Shown: positions 1 to 7,280 of the stretch, piece after piece
Position numbering within the stretch: the stretch's first letter is position 1
How the letters are laid out: each line of letters opens with the position of its first letter
Source of the DNA: Azospirillum lipoferum
GTDB taxonomy: Bacteria > Pseudomonadota > Alphaproteobacteria > Azospirillales > Azospirillaceae
DNA length: 64,000 nucleotides
NCBI RefSeq assembly: GCF_024170005.1
Contig: NZ_JALJXJ010000004.1
Location: 124,001 to 188,000, forward strand
Direction of reading: 5' to 3'
Notes under the pieces: generated by a model
The model's database searches: none
What the model saw: only the letters and a program-made list of their open reading frames with translations
Told to the model about the DNA's origin: nothing
Made by a program: the position numbers and the translations under genes

Positions 1-2
1 CC

Positions 3-314
3 AGCCGGCTGTCTCAGGAAGACGAACGGAAATCTGCCGCGGCGAAGACCGGTTCGGACGGATCGGCGGACGGCTCCACCGGCAGCGCGGCGGCTTCGCC
101 GGGCAGCGGCTATGGCACGGCTTATGGCACGGCGGCGGGCGACACCGGGTCGACCGGCACGTCGATCGGCGTGTCCTTCGCAAGCGCTGCGAGCAGCAGC
201 GGGTCGGCGACGGGGTCCGGCACCGCGGCACCGACGACCGGCGGCTCCACTCCGGCCGCAACCGGCGGACGCACCGGCGGATCGCCGGGTGGGCTGGTTT
301 CGGTGACTGTCTGA
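3..314 (+). CDS. C-terminal part of a Gly/Ser/Thr-rich protein (5' truncated)
   Basis: An open frame runs in from the left edge without a start and stops at TGA 312-314, giving about 103 residues. The tail is low-complexity (Gly, Ser, Thr, Ala) after a short charged stretch (SRLSQEDERKSAAAK). It converges on fliJ. Such tails occur in flagellar hook-length or surface proteins, and the neighbouring flagellar genes make that possible, but nothing in the visible part shows a function. Direction and frame are inferred from the continuous open frame and codon pattern. Confidence 0.45.
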   Translation, partial: SRLSQEDERKSAAAKTGSDGSADGSTGSAAASPGSGYGTAYGTAAGDTGSTGTSIGVSFASAASSSGSATGSGTAAPTTGGSTPAATGGRTGGSPGGLVSVTV

Positions 315-362
315 CGGGTTTGGCCGGGGTGTCGTCAGCCGACATCCAGCCACTCCCGAACC

Positions 363-797
363 TCACCCCCCGGCCGCCTCTTCCTCCGCCTGCCGGCGCC
401 GGAATCCGACCAGCGCGGTTTCGTCCAGCATCGCGGCGTCCTTGCGCTTCTGCTTGTCGCGCTCGCGCTTCTGCCGCTCCTCTTCCGCCAGTTCGTAGCG
501 CTTCAGTTCCTGGAAGGCTTCGGCCATTTCGTCGGTGGCGATCTCGATCTGCGCCTCCACCTGCCCCAGCGATTCGCCCAGCTTGCGGCCACGCTCCATT
601 GCTGCCTGGGCAAAGTTGGAATAGGTGAAGGAAACGGAGAAGTCGTCGCGCACGGTTTCCTGCTCGTGAACGATCTCCTGCTTCACCTTCTCGATCTCGT
701 TGCGCAGCCGGTCAGCCAGCGTGTGGAGTTCCGCCAGGACGCGACGCTTCTCGTCCAGTTGCAGCTTTTGCAGGCGGATGATCGTCTTCAGGCTCAT
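363..797 (-). CDS. fliJ: Flagellar export chaperone FliJ
   Basis: A 144-residue, highly charged, almost wholly alpha-helical coiled-coil protein starting [11 protein letters not shown], typical of FliJ in length and composition. FliJ is the central stalk/escort component of the flagellar type III export ATPase complex, working with FliI and FliH at the cytoplasmic face. The start is set by an ATGA overlap: ATG at 797-795 overlaps the fliI stop TGA at 796-794, showing translational coupling. An in-frame ATG three codons upstream is less likely. Last gene of a fliI-fliJ pair. Confidence 0.85.
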   Translation of the reverse strand: MSLKTIIRLQKLQLDEKRRVLAELHTLADRLRNEIEKVKQEIVHEQETVRDDFSVSFTYSNFAQAAMERGRKLGESLGQVEAQIEIATDEMAEAFQELKRYELAEEERQKRERDKQKRKDAAMLDETALVGFRRRQAEEEAAGG

Positions 798-2131
798 TGC
801 GGCCACTGCACCCCAAAGATTTCAGCGAGCATGGCGTAGCTGGTCTCCAGATCGGTGGCCTCGCGCTTGCCCTGCTTCAGGAAGGCTTCCAGCGCCGGCT
901 GGAAATGGATCGCCTCGTCCACCTGCGGGTCGGAGCCGCGGCGGTAGGCGCCCAGCCGGATCATCTCCGCCATGTTGTCGTAGGACGACAGCAGGCGCCG
1001 GGCATGGCCCACCAGTTCGTTCTCGTTCGGCGTGTTGCAGCCGGGCATGGTGCGCGACACGCTGCGCAGGATGTTGATGGCGGGATAGCGCCCGCGCTCG
1101 CCGATCTGGCGCTCCATCACGATGTGGCCGTCCAGGATGCCGCGCACGGCGTCGGCGATCGGCTCGTTGTGGTCGTCGCCGTCCACCAGCACGGTGAACA
1201 GGCCGGTGATGGAACCCGACCCGACCACTCCCGGCCCGGCGCGCTCCAGCAGGCGCGGCAGCTCGGCGAAGACGGTCGGCGGATAGCCCTTGGTCGTCGG
1301 CGGTTCGCCGGCCGACAGGCCGATCTCGCGCTGGGCCATGGCGAAGCGGGTGACGCTGTCCATCATGCACAGCACGTCGCGGCCCTGGTCGCGGAAATGC
1401 TCGGCCACCGCCAGCGTCATGTAGGCAGCCTGCTTACGCATCAGCGGGGCCTCGTCCGAGGTGGCGCAGACGACGACGCTGCGGGCCAGACCCTCCGCGC
1501 CCAAATCCTCGGTGATGAATTCCTGCAATTCGCGGCCGCGCTCGCCGATCAGCCCGATCACCGCGACCTCGGCGGCGGAGAAGCGCGCCAGCATCGACAT
1601 GACCGACGATTTGCCGACGCCCGATCCGGCGAAGATGCCCATGCGCTGACCGCGGCAGCAGGTGAGAAAGGCGTTGATGGCGCGGATACCCAGGTCCAGC
1701 TTCTCCCCCACCCGCGCCCGCGAATGGGCGTTGGGCGGGTTGTTGCGGATCGGCGTACCGATCGGCCCCTTGGGCAGCGGCCCCTTGCCGTCCACCGGCT
1801 CGCCCAGCGCGTTGACGACACGGCCGAGCCAGGCGTCGGTCGGGAAGATCTGCGCCTGGTCGCCCGCCACCAGCGCGCGGCAGCCCAGCCCCACCCCGTC
1901 CAGCGCACCGAAGGGCATGGCGAGCGCCCGGCCCTGGCGGAAGCCCACCACTTCGCACGGGACCTGACGGCGGTCGCGCGTCTCGACGATGCAACGGCCA
2001 CCGACCGACAGCTCCTTCTCGATCCCGCCGACCTCGACCATCAGGCCGGACACGGCGGTGACGCGGCCGTAGCGGCTACGGTCGGGGATCTGGTCGATGT
2101 CGCGGATCAACTGATCGATATCGAACGGCAT
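794..2131 (-). CDS. fliI: Flagellum-specific export ATPase FliI
   Basis: Flagellar type III secretion ATPase, related to F1-beta, which drives unfolding and export of rod, hook and filament subunits at the base of the export gate. The 445-residue product (from MPFDIDQL) has an N-terminal beta-barrel domain, a Walker A motif GSGVGKS near residue 170, the family sequence GERGRE, a Walker B region [21 protein letters not shown], and a C-terminal helical domain ending QWPQ. A GTG start at 2164 would add 11 residues, but its AGGAG sits only one base from the codon, so the ATG at 2131 is preferred on family length. Divergent from ctrA and coupled to fliJ by an ATGA overlap. Confidence 0.93.
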   Translation of the reverse strand: MPFDIDQLIRDIDQIPDRSRYGRVTAVSGLMVEVGGIEKELSVGGRCIVETRDRRQVPCEVVGFRQGRALAMPFGALDGVGLGCRALVAGDQAQIFPTDAWLGRVVNALGEPVDGKGPLPKGPIGTPIRNNPPNAHSRARVGEKLDLGIRAINAFLTCCRGQRMGIFAGSGVGKSSVMSMLARFSAAEVAVIGLIGERGRELQEFITEDLGAEGLARSVVVCATSDEAPLMRKQAAYMTLAVAEHFRDQGRDVLCMMDSVTRFAMAQREIGLSAGEPPTTKGYPPTVFAELPRLLERAGPGVVGSGSITGLFTVLVDGDDHNEPIADAVRGILDGHIVMERQIGERGRYPAINILRSVSRTMPGCNTPNENELVGHARRLLSSYDNMAEMIRLGAYRRGSDPQVDEAIHFQPALEAFLKQGKREATDLETSYAMLAEIFGVQWPQ

Positions 2132-2198
2132 GGATCGGATACCGGCGTCCCAAAGACGGGACACGCTCCTATTAAGGGGTAGTTCTGTGGACGGAGGC

Positions 2199-2297
2199 GA
2201 CGTTAACCACCATGATCACATCTTGCGATGGAAGGATTAACGTTGTGTAAGCGCTTGGCACTGGCGTTAAGCTGAATCGTCTGTTAACTTGTGTAAA
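2199..2297. promoter_or_regulatory. fliI/ctrA intergenic region with TTAA-type elements
   Basis: The divergent fliI-ctrA spacer is unusually AT-rich for this sequence. It holds TTAACCAC (2199-2206), one base from the CtrA half-site TTAACCAT, and two near-identical elements, TTAACGTTGTGTAA at 2237-2250 and TTAACTTGTGTAAA at 2284-2297, 47 bases apart. A further GTTAAG lies between them. TTAA direct repeats are characteristic of CtrA sites (TTAA-N7-TTAA), although spacing here is shorter. Autoregulation of ctrA and control of fliI from here is an inference. Confidence 0.5.
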
Positions 2298-2385
2298 CGG
2301 GATGGTTGAAATCGGTCATTAAGGACCGGGGACCATCCATGGGGTCGGGTAGCGAAAGCGCGCCATCAAACGTCGGGATATCGCC

Positions 2386-3126
2386 ATGAGGGTTCTGCTG
2401 GTTGAAGACGATTCCTCCGTCGCCAAAAGCATCGAGCTGATGCTGAACACGGAGGGTTTCATCGTCGATTCTACCGACCTGGGTGAAGACGGGCTCGAGA
2501 TCGGCAAGCTCTATGATTACGACATCATCATTCTCGACCTGATGCTGCCGGACATCGACGGATACGAGGTTCTTCGCCGCCTGCGCGCCGCGCGCGTGAC
2601 CACCCCGATCCTGATCCTGTCCGGTCTGACCGAAATGGACAACAAGATCAAGGGCCTGGGTTTCGGCGCCGACGATTACCTGACCAAGCCGTTCGACAAG
2701 CGCGAGCTGATCGCCCGCATCCAGGCCATCGTCCGCCGGTCGAAGGGCCATTCGGACAGCATCATCCGCACCGGCCGTCTGACCGTCAATCTCGACACCC
2801 GCACGGTGGAAGTCGACCAGTCGCCGCTGCACCTCACCGGCAAGGAATACGGCATCCTGGAATTGTTGAGCCTGCGCAAGGGCACGACGCTGACCAAGGA
2901 GATGTTCCTGAACCATCTCTATGGCGGGATGGACGAGCCGGAACTGAAGATCATCGACGTCTTCGTCTGCAAGCTGCGCAAGAAGCTGGCCGCTGCCACC
3001 CAGGGCGACAACTACATCGAAACCGTGTGGGGCCGCGGTTACGTGCTGCGCGACCCGCACGAGGAAATCGTCGAAGCCAATCCGCCGCCCCCGCCGCGCG
3101 TACAGCAGCAACAGGCCGCCGGCTGA
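2386..3126 (+). CDS. ctrA: Cell-cycle/motility response regulator CtrA
   Basis: OmpR/PhoB-family DNA-binding regulator of 246 residues. Receiver domain (1-118) has the acidic pocket (VEDD), phospho-acceptor D51 in the [14 protein letters not shown] stretch and conserved K in [10 protein letters not shown]. The winged-helix domain (about 125-230) contains [12 protein letters not shown] and [11 protein letters not shown]. The C-terminus ends in a Pro/Gln run. In Caulobacter CtrA controls the cell cycle. In Rhodospirillales it mainly controls motility and related traits, phosphorylated through CckA and ChpT. chpT lies about 8 kb away, and fliI, fliJ and the che operon are neighbours. TTAA-type elements upstream suggest autoregulation. 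Confidence 0.95.
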   Translation: MRVLLVEDDSSVAKSIELMLNTEGFIVDSTDLGEDGLEIGKLYDYDIIILDLMLPDIDGYEVLRRLRAARVTTPILILSGLTEMDNKIKGLGFGADDYLTKPFDKRELIARIQAIVRRSKGHSDSIIRTGRLTVNLDTRTVEVDQSPLHLTGKEYGILELLSLRKGTTLTKEMFLNHLYGGMDEPELKIIDVFVCKLRKKLAAATQGDNYIETVWGRGYVLRDPHEEIVEANPPPPPRVQQQQAAG

Positions 3127-3127
3127 C

Positions 3128-3160
3128 GCCGGCATAACGCTCCGGCAGTTCGGCTTTTCT
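3128..3160 (+). terminator. Possible ctrA terminator
   Basis: Two bases after the ctrA stop, GCCGG (3128-3132) can pair with CCGGC (3142-3146), followed by a T-rich stretch (CTTTTCTTTTCG). The stem is only 5 bp with a 9-base loop, so this is a weak candidate. Confidence 0.35.
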
Positions 3161-3397
3161 TTTCGTTCGCCCCCACACGCCCGGCCGTCTTTCACCTTGA
3201 AAGCCGGACCGGGCGTTCCCATGTCTGAAGGGTCATTCTGCTTCGGACTGCGGGGCGTTCAACCGCCCCCACGCTCAGCCCCCCTTTTTTCGCCATTGCG
3301 AGCATTCGTTCGCGAGCTTATGGGGGCCGCCAATCCCACACCCAGTCTGATGCGCCGCACCGGTGGTGTGGCGCCCTTTGCGTTATGGGAGACAGAC

Positions 3398-3607
3398 ATG
3401 CCCGTCGGCACCGTCAAATGGTTCAACAGCACCAAGGGCTTCGGTTTCATTCAGCCGGAAAGCGGCGGCCCGGATGTGTTCGTTCACATCTCCGCTGTCG
3501 AACGCGCCGGGCTGCGCAGCCTGGTCGATGGCCAGAAGATTTCCTACGAGGAGCAGCGTGATCCGAAGCGCGGCAAGACCTCGGCGGAAAATCTGAAGGC
3601 GGTCTGA
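3398..3607 (+). CDS. Cold-shock domain protein
   Basis: A 69-residue single cold-shock domain with RNP1 (KGFGFI) and RNP2 (VFVHIS) motifs, beginning [10 protein letters not shown]. Binds single-stranded RNA/DNA and acts as an RNA chaperone in the cytoplasm. The ATG at 3398 follows GGGAG with suitable spacing. Upstream in-frame codons extend the frame but read as non-conserved leader. The 270-base upstream spacer could carry a long 5' leader, as in cspA-type genes. A strong intrinsic terminator follows. Confidence 0.93.
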   Translation: MPVGTVKWFNSTKGFGFIQPESGGPDVFVHISAVERAGLRSLVDGQKISYEEQRDPKRGKTSAENLKAV

Positions 3608-3634
3608 CCGCCTGACCGCCGACCTGCGGAAAGA

Positions 3635-3661
3635 GGGCATCGGGAAACCGGTGCCCTTTTT
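3635..3661 (+). terminator. Intrinsic terminator of the cold-shock gene
   Basis: GGGCATCGG (3635-3643) pairs over 9 bp (one G-T) with CCGGTGCCC (3648-3656) around a GAAA tetraloop, followed by TTTTT (3657-3661). Textbook rho-independent terminator. Confidence 0.9.
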
Positions 3662-3719
3662 CCGTGTTGCACAAGTCCCTGTCGCCCAAATGCAGGGCTC
3701 TGCCCAGAGGAGATCCGCG

Positions 3720-3917
3720 ATGGCTTTCAAACCGAACTACAACCAGCAGCGGGCCGAGCGCAACCGGGCCAAGGAACAGAAGAAGCAGGAAAAGCTTCAG
3801 CGCCGCGAGGAAGGCGTTGCCGCCCGCCGCGCCGGCGAGACCGATGGCGATCAGACCGAGCAGGACGGCTCCGATACGCAGAATGACGCCGTCACGACCG
3901 ACACCAACAATGCCTGA
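3720..3917 (+). CDS. Small charged hypothetical protein
   Basis: A 65-residue cytoplasmic protein starting MAFKPNYNQQRAERNRAKEQ. The first half is rich in Lys, Arg, Gln and Glu and likely helical; the second half is acidic (Asp, Thr, Gln) and probably disordered. The ATG at 3720 follows AGAGGAG, which decides it over an upstream in-frame ATG lying in the terminator of the preceding gene. No recognised domain, so function is unknown. The basic/acidic split resembles small RNA- or ribosome-associated proteins, but that is only a resemblance. Confidence 0.75.
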   Translation: MAFKPNYNQQRAERNRAKEQKKQEKLQRREEGVAARRAGETDGDQTEQDGSDTQNDAVTTDTNNA

Positions 3918-3965
3918 CCGGACGGCCGCAAGCGCGGCCGACCGCGACCATACGGAGGACAGGCC

Positions 3966-4190
3966 ATGGCCCGTCAGAAGAAACAGCCCGTCGACAACGC
4001 CTTCGCGCTTTTCGACGTGATCTACCAGGATGGCGCGCGCACCTCGAACCGCAAGGTGCCGACGTCCGACATCGACCAGTTCGACCGCGAGAATTCCATC
4101 CGCACCTTCATCGAGGCGCAGGACCGCAAGATCGCCGAAATGTCCGGCAACCCGCGCGGTCCGATCAAGTCGATCACGCCGTCGGCCTGA
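3966..4190 (+). CDS. Conserved hypothetical 74-residue protein
   Basis: Starts MARQKKQPVDNAFALFDVIYQDGARTSN with a GGAGG ribosome-binding site, 48 bases after the preceding small gene, so the two are probably co-transcribed. Contains a central VPTSDIDQFDRENSIRTFI stretch and a short basic N-terminus. No membrane segment or known motif. Function not recognised. It converges on cheR, with a hairpin between the two stops. Confidence 0.78.
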   Translation: MARQKKQPVDNAFALFDVIYQDGARTSNRKVPTSDIDQFDRENSIRTFIEAQDRKIAEMSGNPRGPIKSITPSA

Positions 4191-4207
4191 GAGTTCGCTG
4201 ATCGAGT

Positions 4208-4228
4208 GGGGGCGGCTCTCCCGCCCCC
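4208..4228. terminator. Hairpin between convergent genes
   Basis: GGGGGCGG (4208-4215) pairs with CCGCCCCC (4221-4228) around CTCTC, lying between the stop at 4190 and the cheR stop at 4246. It has no clear U-tract but could act in both directions. Confidence 0.5.
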
Positions 4229-4245
4229 GTCGCTCTTGCAGATCC

Positions 4246-5085
4246 TTACGCCACCTTGGCACCGGCGGCGGAGAAGCCGCCCAGGCTGTAGAGGCCGCGC
4301 TGGCCCTCCACCGGCTTGAATTTGTCGGTGATGCCCAGGACCGTTTCCGCACCGCCCAGATAGAGCACGCCGTCCTGCGGCATCTGGCGGGAAATGGAGT
4401 CCAGAACCTTCGCCTTCGTCGGCTGGTCGAAATAGATCAGCACGTTGCGGCAGAAGACGATGTCGAACTGACCAAGCGCCGAAAGGTCGCCCAGCAGGTT
4501 CCATTCGCGGAACGACACCATCTGGCGCAGCTGCTGGCTGATCTGCCACTTGTCGCCGTTCTGCTTGAAATGCTTCACCAGCATGGTGATCGGCAGGCCG
4601 CGCTGCACCTCGAACTGGGTGTAGATGCCGGACTTCGCCCGCTCCACCATTTCCGCCGAGATGTCGGTGCCAACGATCTCGATGCGCCAGCCGGCCAGCT
4701 TCGCCGCGTCCTCGTTCAGGAGCATCGACAGCGAATAGGCTTCCTGGCCCGACGAACAGGCGGCCGACCAGATGCGCAAGCTGCGCTTGGCCGCCCGCGC
4801 CTCCATCAGCTTCGGCAACACCAGCTGTTTGAACTGGTCGAAGGGCTTCTGGTCGCGGAAGAAGGACGACTCGTTGGTCGTCATCGCTTCCGTGATGTCG
4901 CGCAGCAGCGCCTCGTCCTTGCGGGTGCGGACGGTGGTCGCCAGCTCCTCCAGCCCCTTCATGTTCCACTTGCGCGCCACCGGCATCAGCCGGGATTCGA
5001 GCAGGTAGGCCTTGTCGCGGGTGAGGACCAGGCCGGAACGCTGCTTGAGCAGCGTGGAGAACATGTCGAAATCTTCGACTCTCAT
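4246..5085 (-). CDS. cheR: Chemotaxis protein methyltransferase CheR
   Basis: SAM-dependent methyltransferase that methylates glutamates on chemoreceptors during adaptation. The 279-residue product has the N-terminal helical CheR domain (MRVEDFDMFSTLLKQRSGL) and a C-terminal Rossmann domain with SAACSSGQEAYSL (SAM binding), EIVGTDIS and FCRNVLIYFD. The ATG at 5085 overlaps the cheB stop as ATGA, which decides against the longer open frame upstream (shadow of cheB). Last gene of cheAWYBR. The C-terminus has no pentapeptide-tethering feature. Confidence 0.94.
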   Translation of the reverse strand: MRVEDFDMFSTLLKQRSGLVLTRDKAYLLESRLMPVARKWNMKGLEELATTVRTRKDEALLRDITEAMTTNESSFFRDQKPFDQFKQLVLPKLMEARAAKRSLRIWSAACSSGQEAYSLSMLLNEDAAKLAGWRIEIVGTDISAEMVERAKSGIYTQFEVQRGLPITMLVKHFKQNGDKWQISQQLRQMVSFREWNLLGDLSALGQFDIVFCRNVLIYFDQPTKAKVLDSISRQMPQDGVLYLGGAETVLGITDKFKPVEGQRGLYSLGGFSAAGAKVA

Positions 5086-6248
5086 GCTGCCCTCGAAGCG
5101 AGCTTGCGGATATGGGGACCGATTTCCTTGAGCGGCAGGATGGCGTTGCAGATGCCGGCTTGCGCCACGGCACCAGGCATGCCCCAGACCACGCTCGACG
5201 CCTCGTCCTGGGCGATCAGGGTGCCGCCGCCATTGACCACGTCGGTGCAGCCCTTCAACCCGTCCTGCCCCATGCCGGTCAGGATACAGGCCAGGATCTT
5301 GCGGCCGCCGAAGGCCTTCAGGATCGACCGCATCATCGGATCGACCGCCGGGCGGCAGAAATTCTCCGGCGGATCCTTGCTGAGAGCGATCACGTTGGCA
5401 CCACCGCGCTGTGCCACCAGCATGTGGAAGTCGCCGGGTGCGATGTAGCAGCGGTTCTGCACGACCGGCTCGCCGTCCTTGGCCTCGCGCGCGTCGATCC
5501 CGCATTGGCGGGTGATGTGCTCGGCCAGGATCGTGGTGAAGGTCGCCGGCATGTGCTGGGTGATCAGGATCGGCTGGGTGACGCCGGTCTTCAGGTGCGA
5601 CAGCACCTCGAACAGCGCCTGCGGGCCGCCGGTGGAGCTGCCGATGGCGATCACGTCCGGCTTGGTCGCGATGGCGCCGGCCGGGGCCGGCCGGGTGACG
5701 ATCAGCCCGACCTCGCGCTTCATCAGCCCCAGCGGGGCCGCCGGCGTCAGCGGGCGGATTTCGCCGCGCGAGCGCGACCCGGCGCGCCTGGCGGCGGCAC
5801 CCAGCGCCTTGACCTTGGCGACCAGCTCGCGCTTGAAGTCCTCCGCCCCGCCGATCTCACGGGTGGAGGTCGGCTTCGGGATGTAATCGGCCGCCCCCGC
5901 CGACAGGCAGCGGATCGACACGTCGGCCCCGCGCAGCGTCAGCGTCGAGGCCATGATGATCTTCACCTGCGGCGCAACCGCCAGCAGCTTCGGAATGGCG
6001 GTCAGCCCGTCCATCACCGGCATCTCGATGTCCAGCACGATGACATCGATCGAATTGCGCTGCAGCGAATTGACCGCCATCTGGCCGTCGCCGACGGAGG
6101 TGACGACGCGGATGTCCGGGTCCCCTTCCAGCGCGCGGGTCAGCAGGCCGCGGATGACGGCGGAGTCGTCCACCACCATGACCCGGACGGGATCCGGGTT
6201 GGCCGGTCGCGCGGTGGTGAGGGGGCCTCTGCCAAAACTGTCCGACAT
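5082..6248 (-). CDS. cheB: Chemotaxis protein-glutamate methylesterase/deamidase CheB
   Basis: Two-domain response regulator (388 residues). Receiver (about 20-135) has VVDDSAV and phospho-acceptor D73 in the LDIEMPVMDG stretch. After a basic/Ala-rich linker, the methylesterase domain carries the Ser in GSSTGG, His in QHMP and Asp in GMGQDG, the CheB catalytic triad. Phosphorylated by CheA, it removes receptor methyl groups and opposes CheR. It lies 77 bases after cheY and overlaps cheR by ATGA. The first 20 residues are non-conserved. Confidence 0.95.
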   Translation of the reverse strand: MSDSFGRGPLTTARPANPDPVRVMVVDDSAVIRGLLTRALEGDPDIRVVTSVGDGQMAVNSLQRNSIDVIVLDIEMPVMDGLTAIPKLLAVAPQVKIIMASTLTLRGADVSIRCLSAGAADYIPKPTSTREIGGAEDFKRELVAKVKALGAAARRAGSRSRGEIRPLTPAAPLGLMKREVGLIVTRPAPAGAIATKPDVIAIGSSTGGPQALFEVLSHLKTGVTQPILITQHMPATFTTILAEHITRQCGIDAREAKDGEPVVQNRCYIAPGDFHMLVAQRGGANVIALSKDPPENFCRPAVDPMMRSILKAFGGRKILACILTGMGQDGLKGCTDVVNGGGTLIAQDEASSVVWGMPGAVAQAGICNAILPLKEIGPHIRKLASRAA

Positions 6249-6325
6249 AACGGCAATTCGCCTTTCAACTCGACTGGTTCAACGCGGCTTTTTGTGGGCG
6301 GCTTCTCCCGGCACCCCGACCGGGA

Positions 6326-6691
6326 TCAGAGAAGGCCGACCTGCGCGAACTTGGTCTGGATGATGTCGCTGTCGAAGGGCTTCATGATGTACTCGTTGGC
6401 CCCGGCGGACAGCGCTTCCTGGATGTGGGCGAGGTCGTTCTCGGTCGTGCAGAACACCACCTTGGGCTGTTCGCCCCCGCTCATCTTGCGCAGCCGGCGC
6501 AGGAACTCGATCCCGGTCATCACCGGCATGTTCCAGTCCAGCAGGATGGCGTCCGGCATCTGTGCCGCGCAGGCTTCCATCGCCTGCTTGCCATCCTCGG
6601 CCTCGGAGCAGGCGAAATTCAGCTCTTCCAGGATCTTGCGCGCGACCTTGCGGACCACGCGGCTGTCATCGACCACCAGGCAGGATTTCAT
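6326..6691 (-). CDS. cheY: Chemotaxis response regulator CheY
   Basis: A 121-residue single receiver domain with VVDDSRVVRK, phospho-acceptor D52 in LLDWNMPVMTG, the switch Thr in FCTTENDL and K in YIMKPFDSD. When phosphorylated by CheA it acts on the flagellar motor or a competing sink. It lies between cheW and cheB in the che operon; a strong hairpin in the cheW-cheY spacer may tune its level. The WNMPVMTG sequence is usual for alphaproteobacterial motor-binding CheY, but target specificity cannot be read from sequence. Confidence 0.93.
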   Translation of the reverse strand: MKSCLVVDDSRVVRKVARKILEELNFACSEAEDGKQAMEACAAQMPDAILLDWNMPVMTGIEFLRRLRKMSGGEQPKVVFCTTENDLAHIQEALSAGANEYIMKPFDSDIIQTKFAQVGLL

Positions 6692-6744
6692 TGCGGCAGG
6701 GCCTCAGGTCATCTGTTCGTCGGCGAAAGCCGGCCGGCCGGAAC

Positions 6745-6771
6745 GGCGCCTTCCCCAGGGGGAAAGGCGCC
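6745..6771 (-). other. Strong hairpin in the cheW-cheY spacer
   Basis: GGCGCCTTCCCC (6745-6756) pairs almost perfectly with the arm at 6758-6771 around a one- to three-base loop. It lies between the cheW stop (6780) and cheY start (6691), within one operon. No U-run follows on the minus strand, so it looks more like an mRNA processing/stability element or partial attenuator than a full terminator. Confidence 0.55.
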
Positions 6772-6779
6772 GGAAGCCG

Positions 6780-7280
6780 TCAGGCCGTCTCGATCGTTGT
6801 GAAGTTGAGCAGACGGGGCACGTCCAGCACAACCATCAACTGACCATTCAGCCTATAAATTCCGGTCGAGACCTCGCGCCAGCGCGGATCCAGGGTCGCC
6901 GGATTGCGTTCGAAGTCCTCCTTGGTCAGGCTCAGCACCTCGCCGACCGAATCGACCATCAGGCTGTAGAGCTCGCCGCGCAGGTCGACGACGATCGACA
7001 TTCCGGGCTTGTCCTTCGGCCGGCCGGTCAGGCCGAGCCGCAGGCGGACGTCGATGGCGGTGACGATGCGGCCGCGCAGGTTCAGCGAACCGGCGACCTC
7101 CGGCGGGGCCAGCGGGATGCGGGTGATCCGCTGATGGCCCAGCACGTCCTGCACCTGAAGGACCGGGATGCCGAACATCTGGTCGGCGATCGTCATGGTC
7201 ACATAGTCCTGGTTGCCGGAAACGACGAGGTCGTCGCCCTTCGACTTCCGGACGGTGGACGGCAGCTTGGCGTTGCTCAT
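6780..7280 (-). CDS. cheW: Chemotaxis coupling protein CheW
   Basis: A 166-residue CheW domain (about 25-160) after a short basic N-terminus. Recognisable sequence includes DQMFGIPVLQVQDVL, NLRGRIVTAIDVRLRLGL and LMVVLDVPRLL. Couples chemoreceptors to CheA in polar signalling arrays. Its ATG (7280-7278) overlaps the cheA stop (7279-7277) as ATGA, so cheA and cheW translation is coupled, as expected for proteins needed in fixed ratio. Confidence 0.94.
   Translation of the reverse strand: MSNAKLPSTVRKSKGDDLVVSGNQDYVTMTIADQMFGIPVLQVQDVLGHQRITRIPLAPPEVAGSLNLRGRIVTAIDVRLRLGLTGRPKDKPGMSIVVDLRGELYSLMVDSVGEVLSLTKEDFERNPATLDPRWREVSTGIYRLNGQLMVVLDVPRLLNFTTIETA

Noticed and set aside
797..2182. Long plus-strand ORF antisense to fliI (461 residues)
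   Set aside because: GC-rich shadow frame with no domain; fliI on the minus strand is unambiguous.
2255..2270. TGGCAC near ctrA as a sigma-54 promoter
   Set aside because: The GC at -12 is not at the required spacing.
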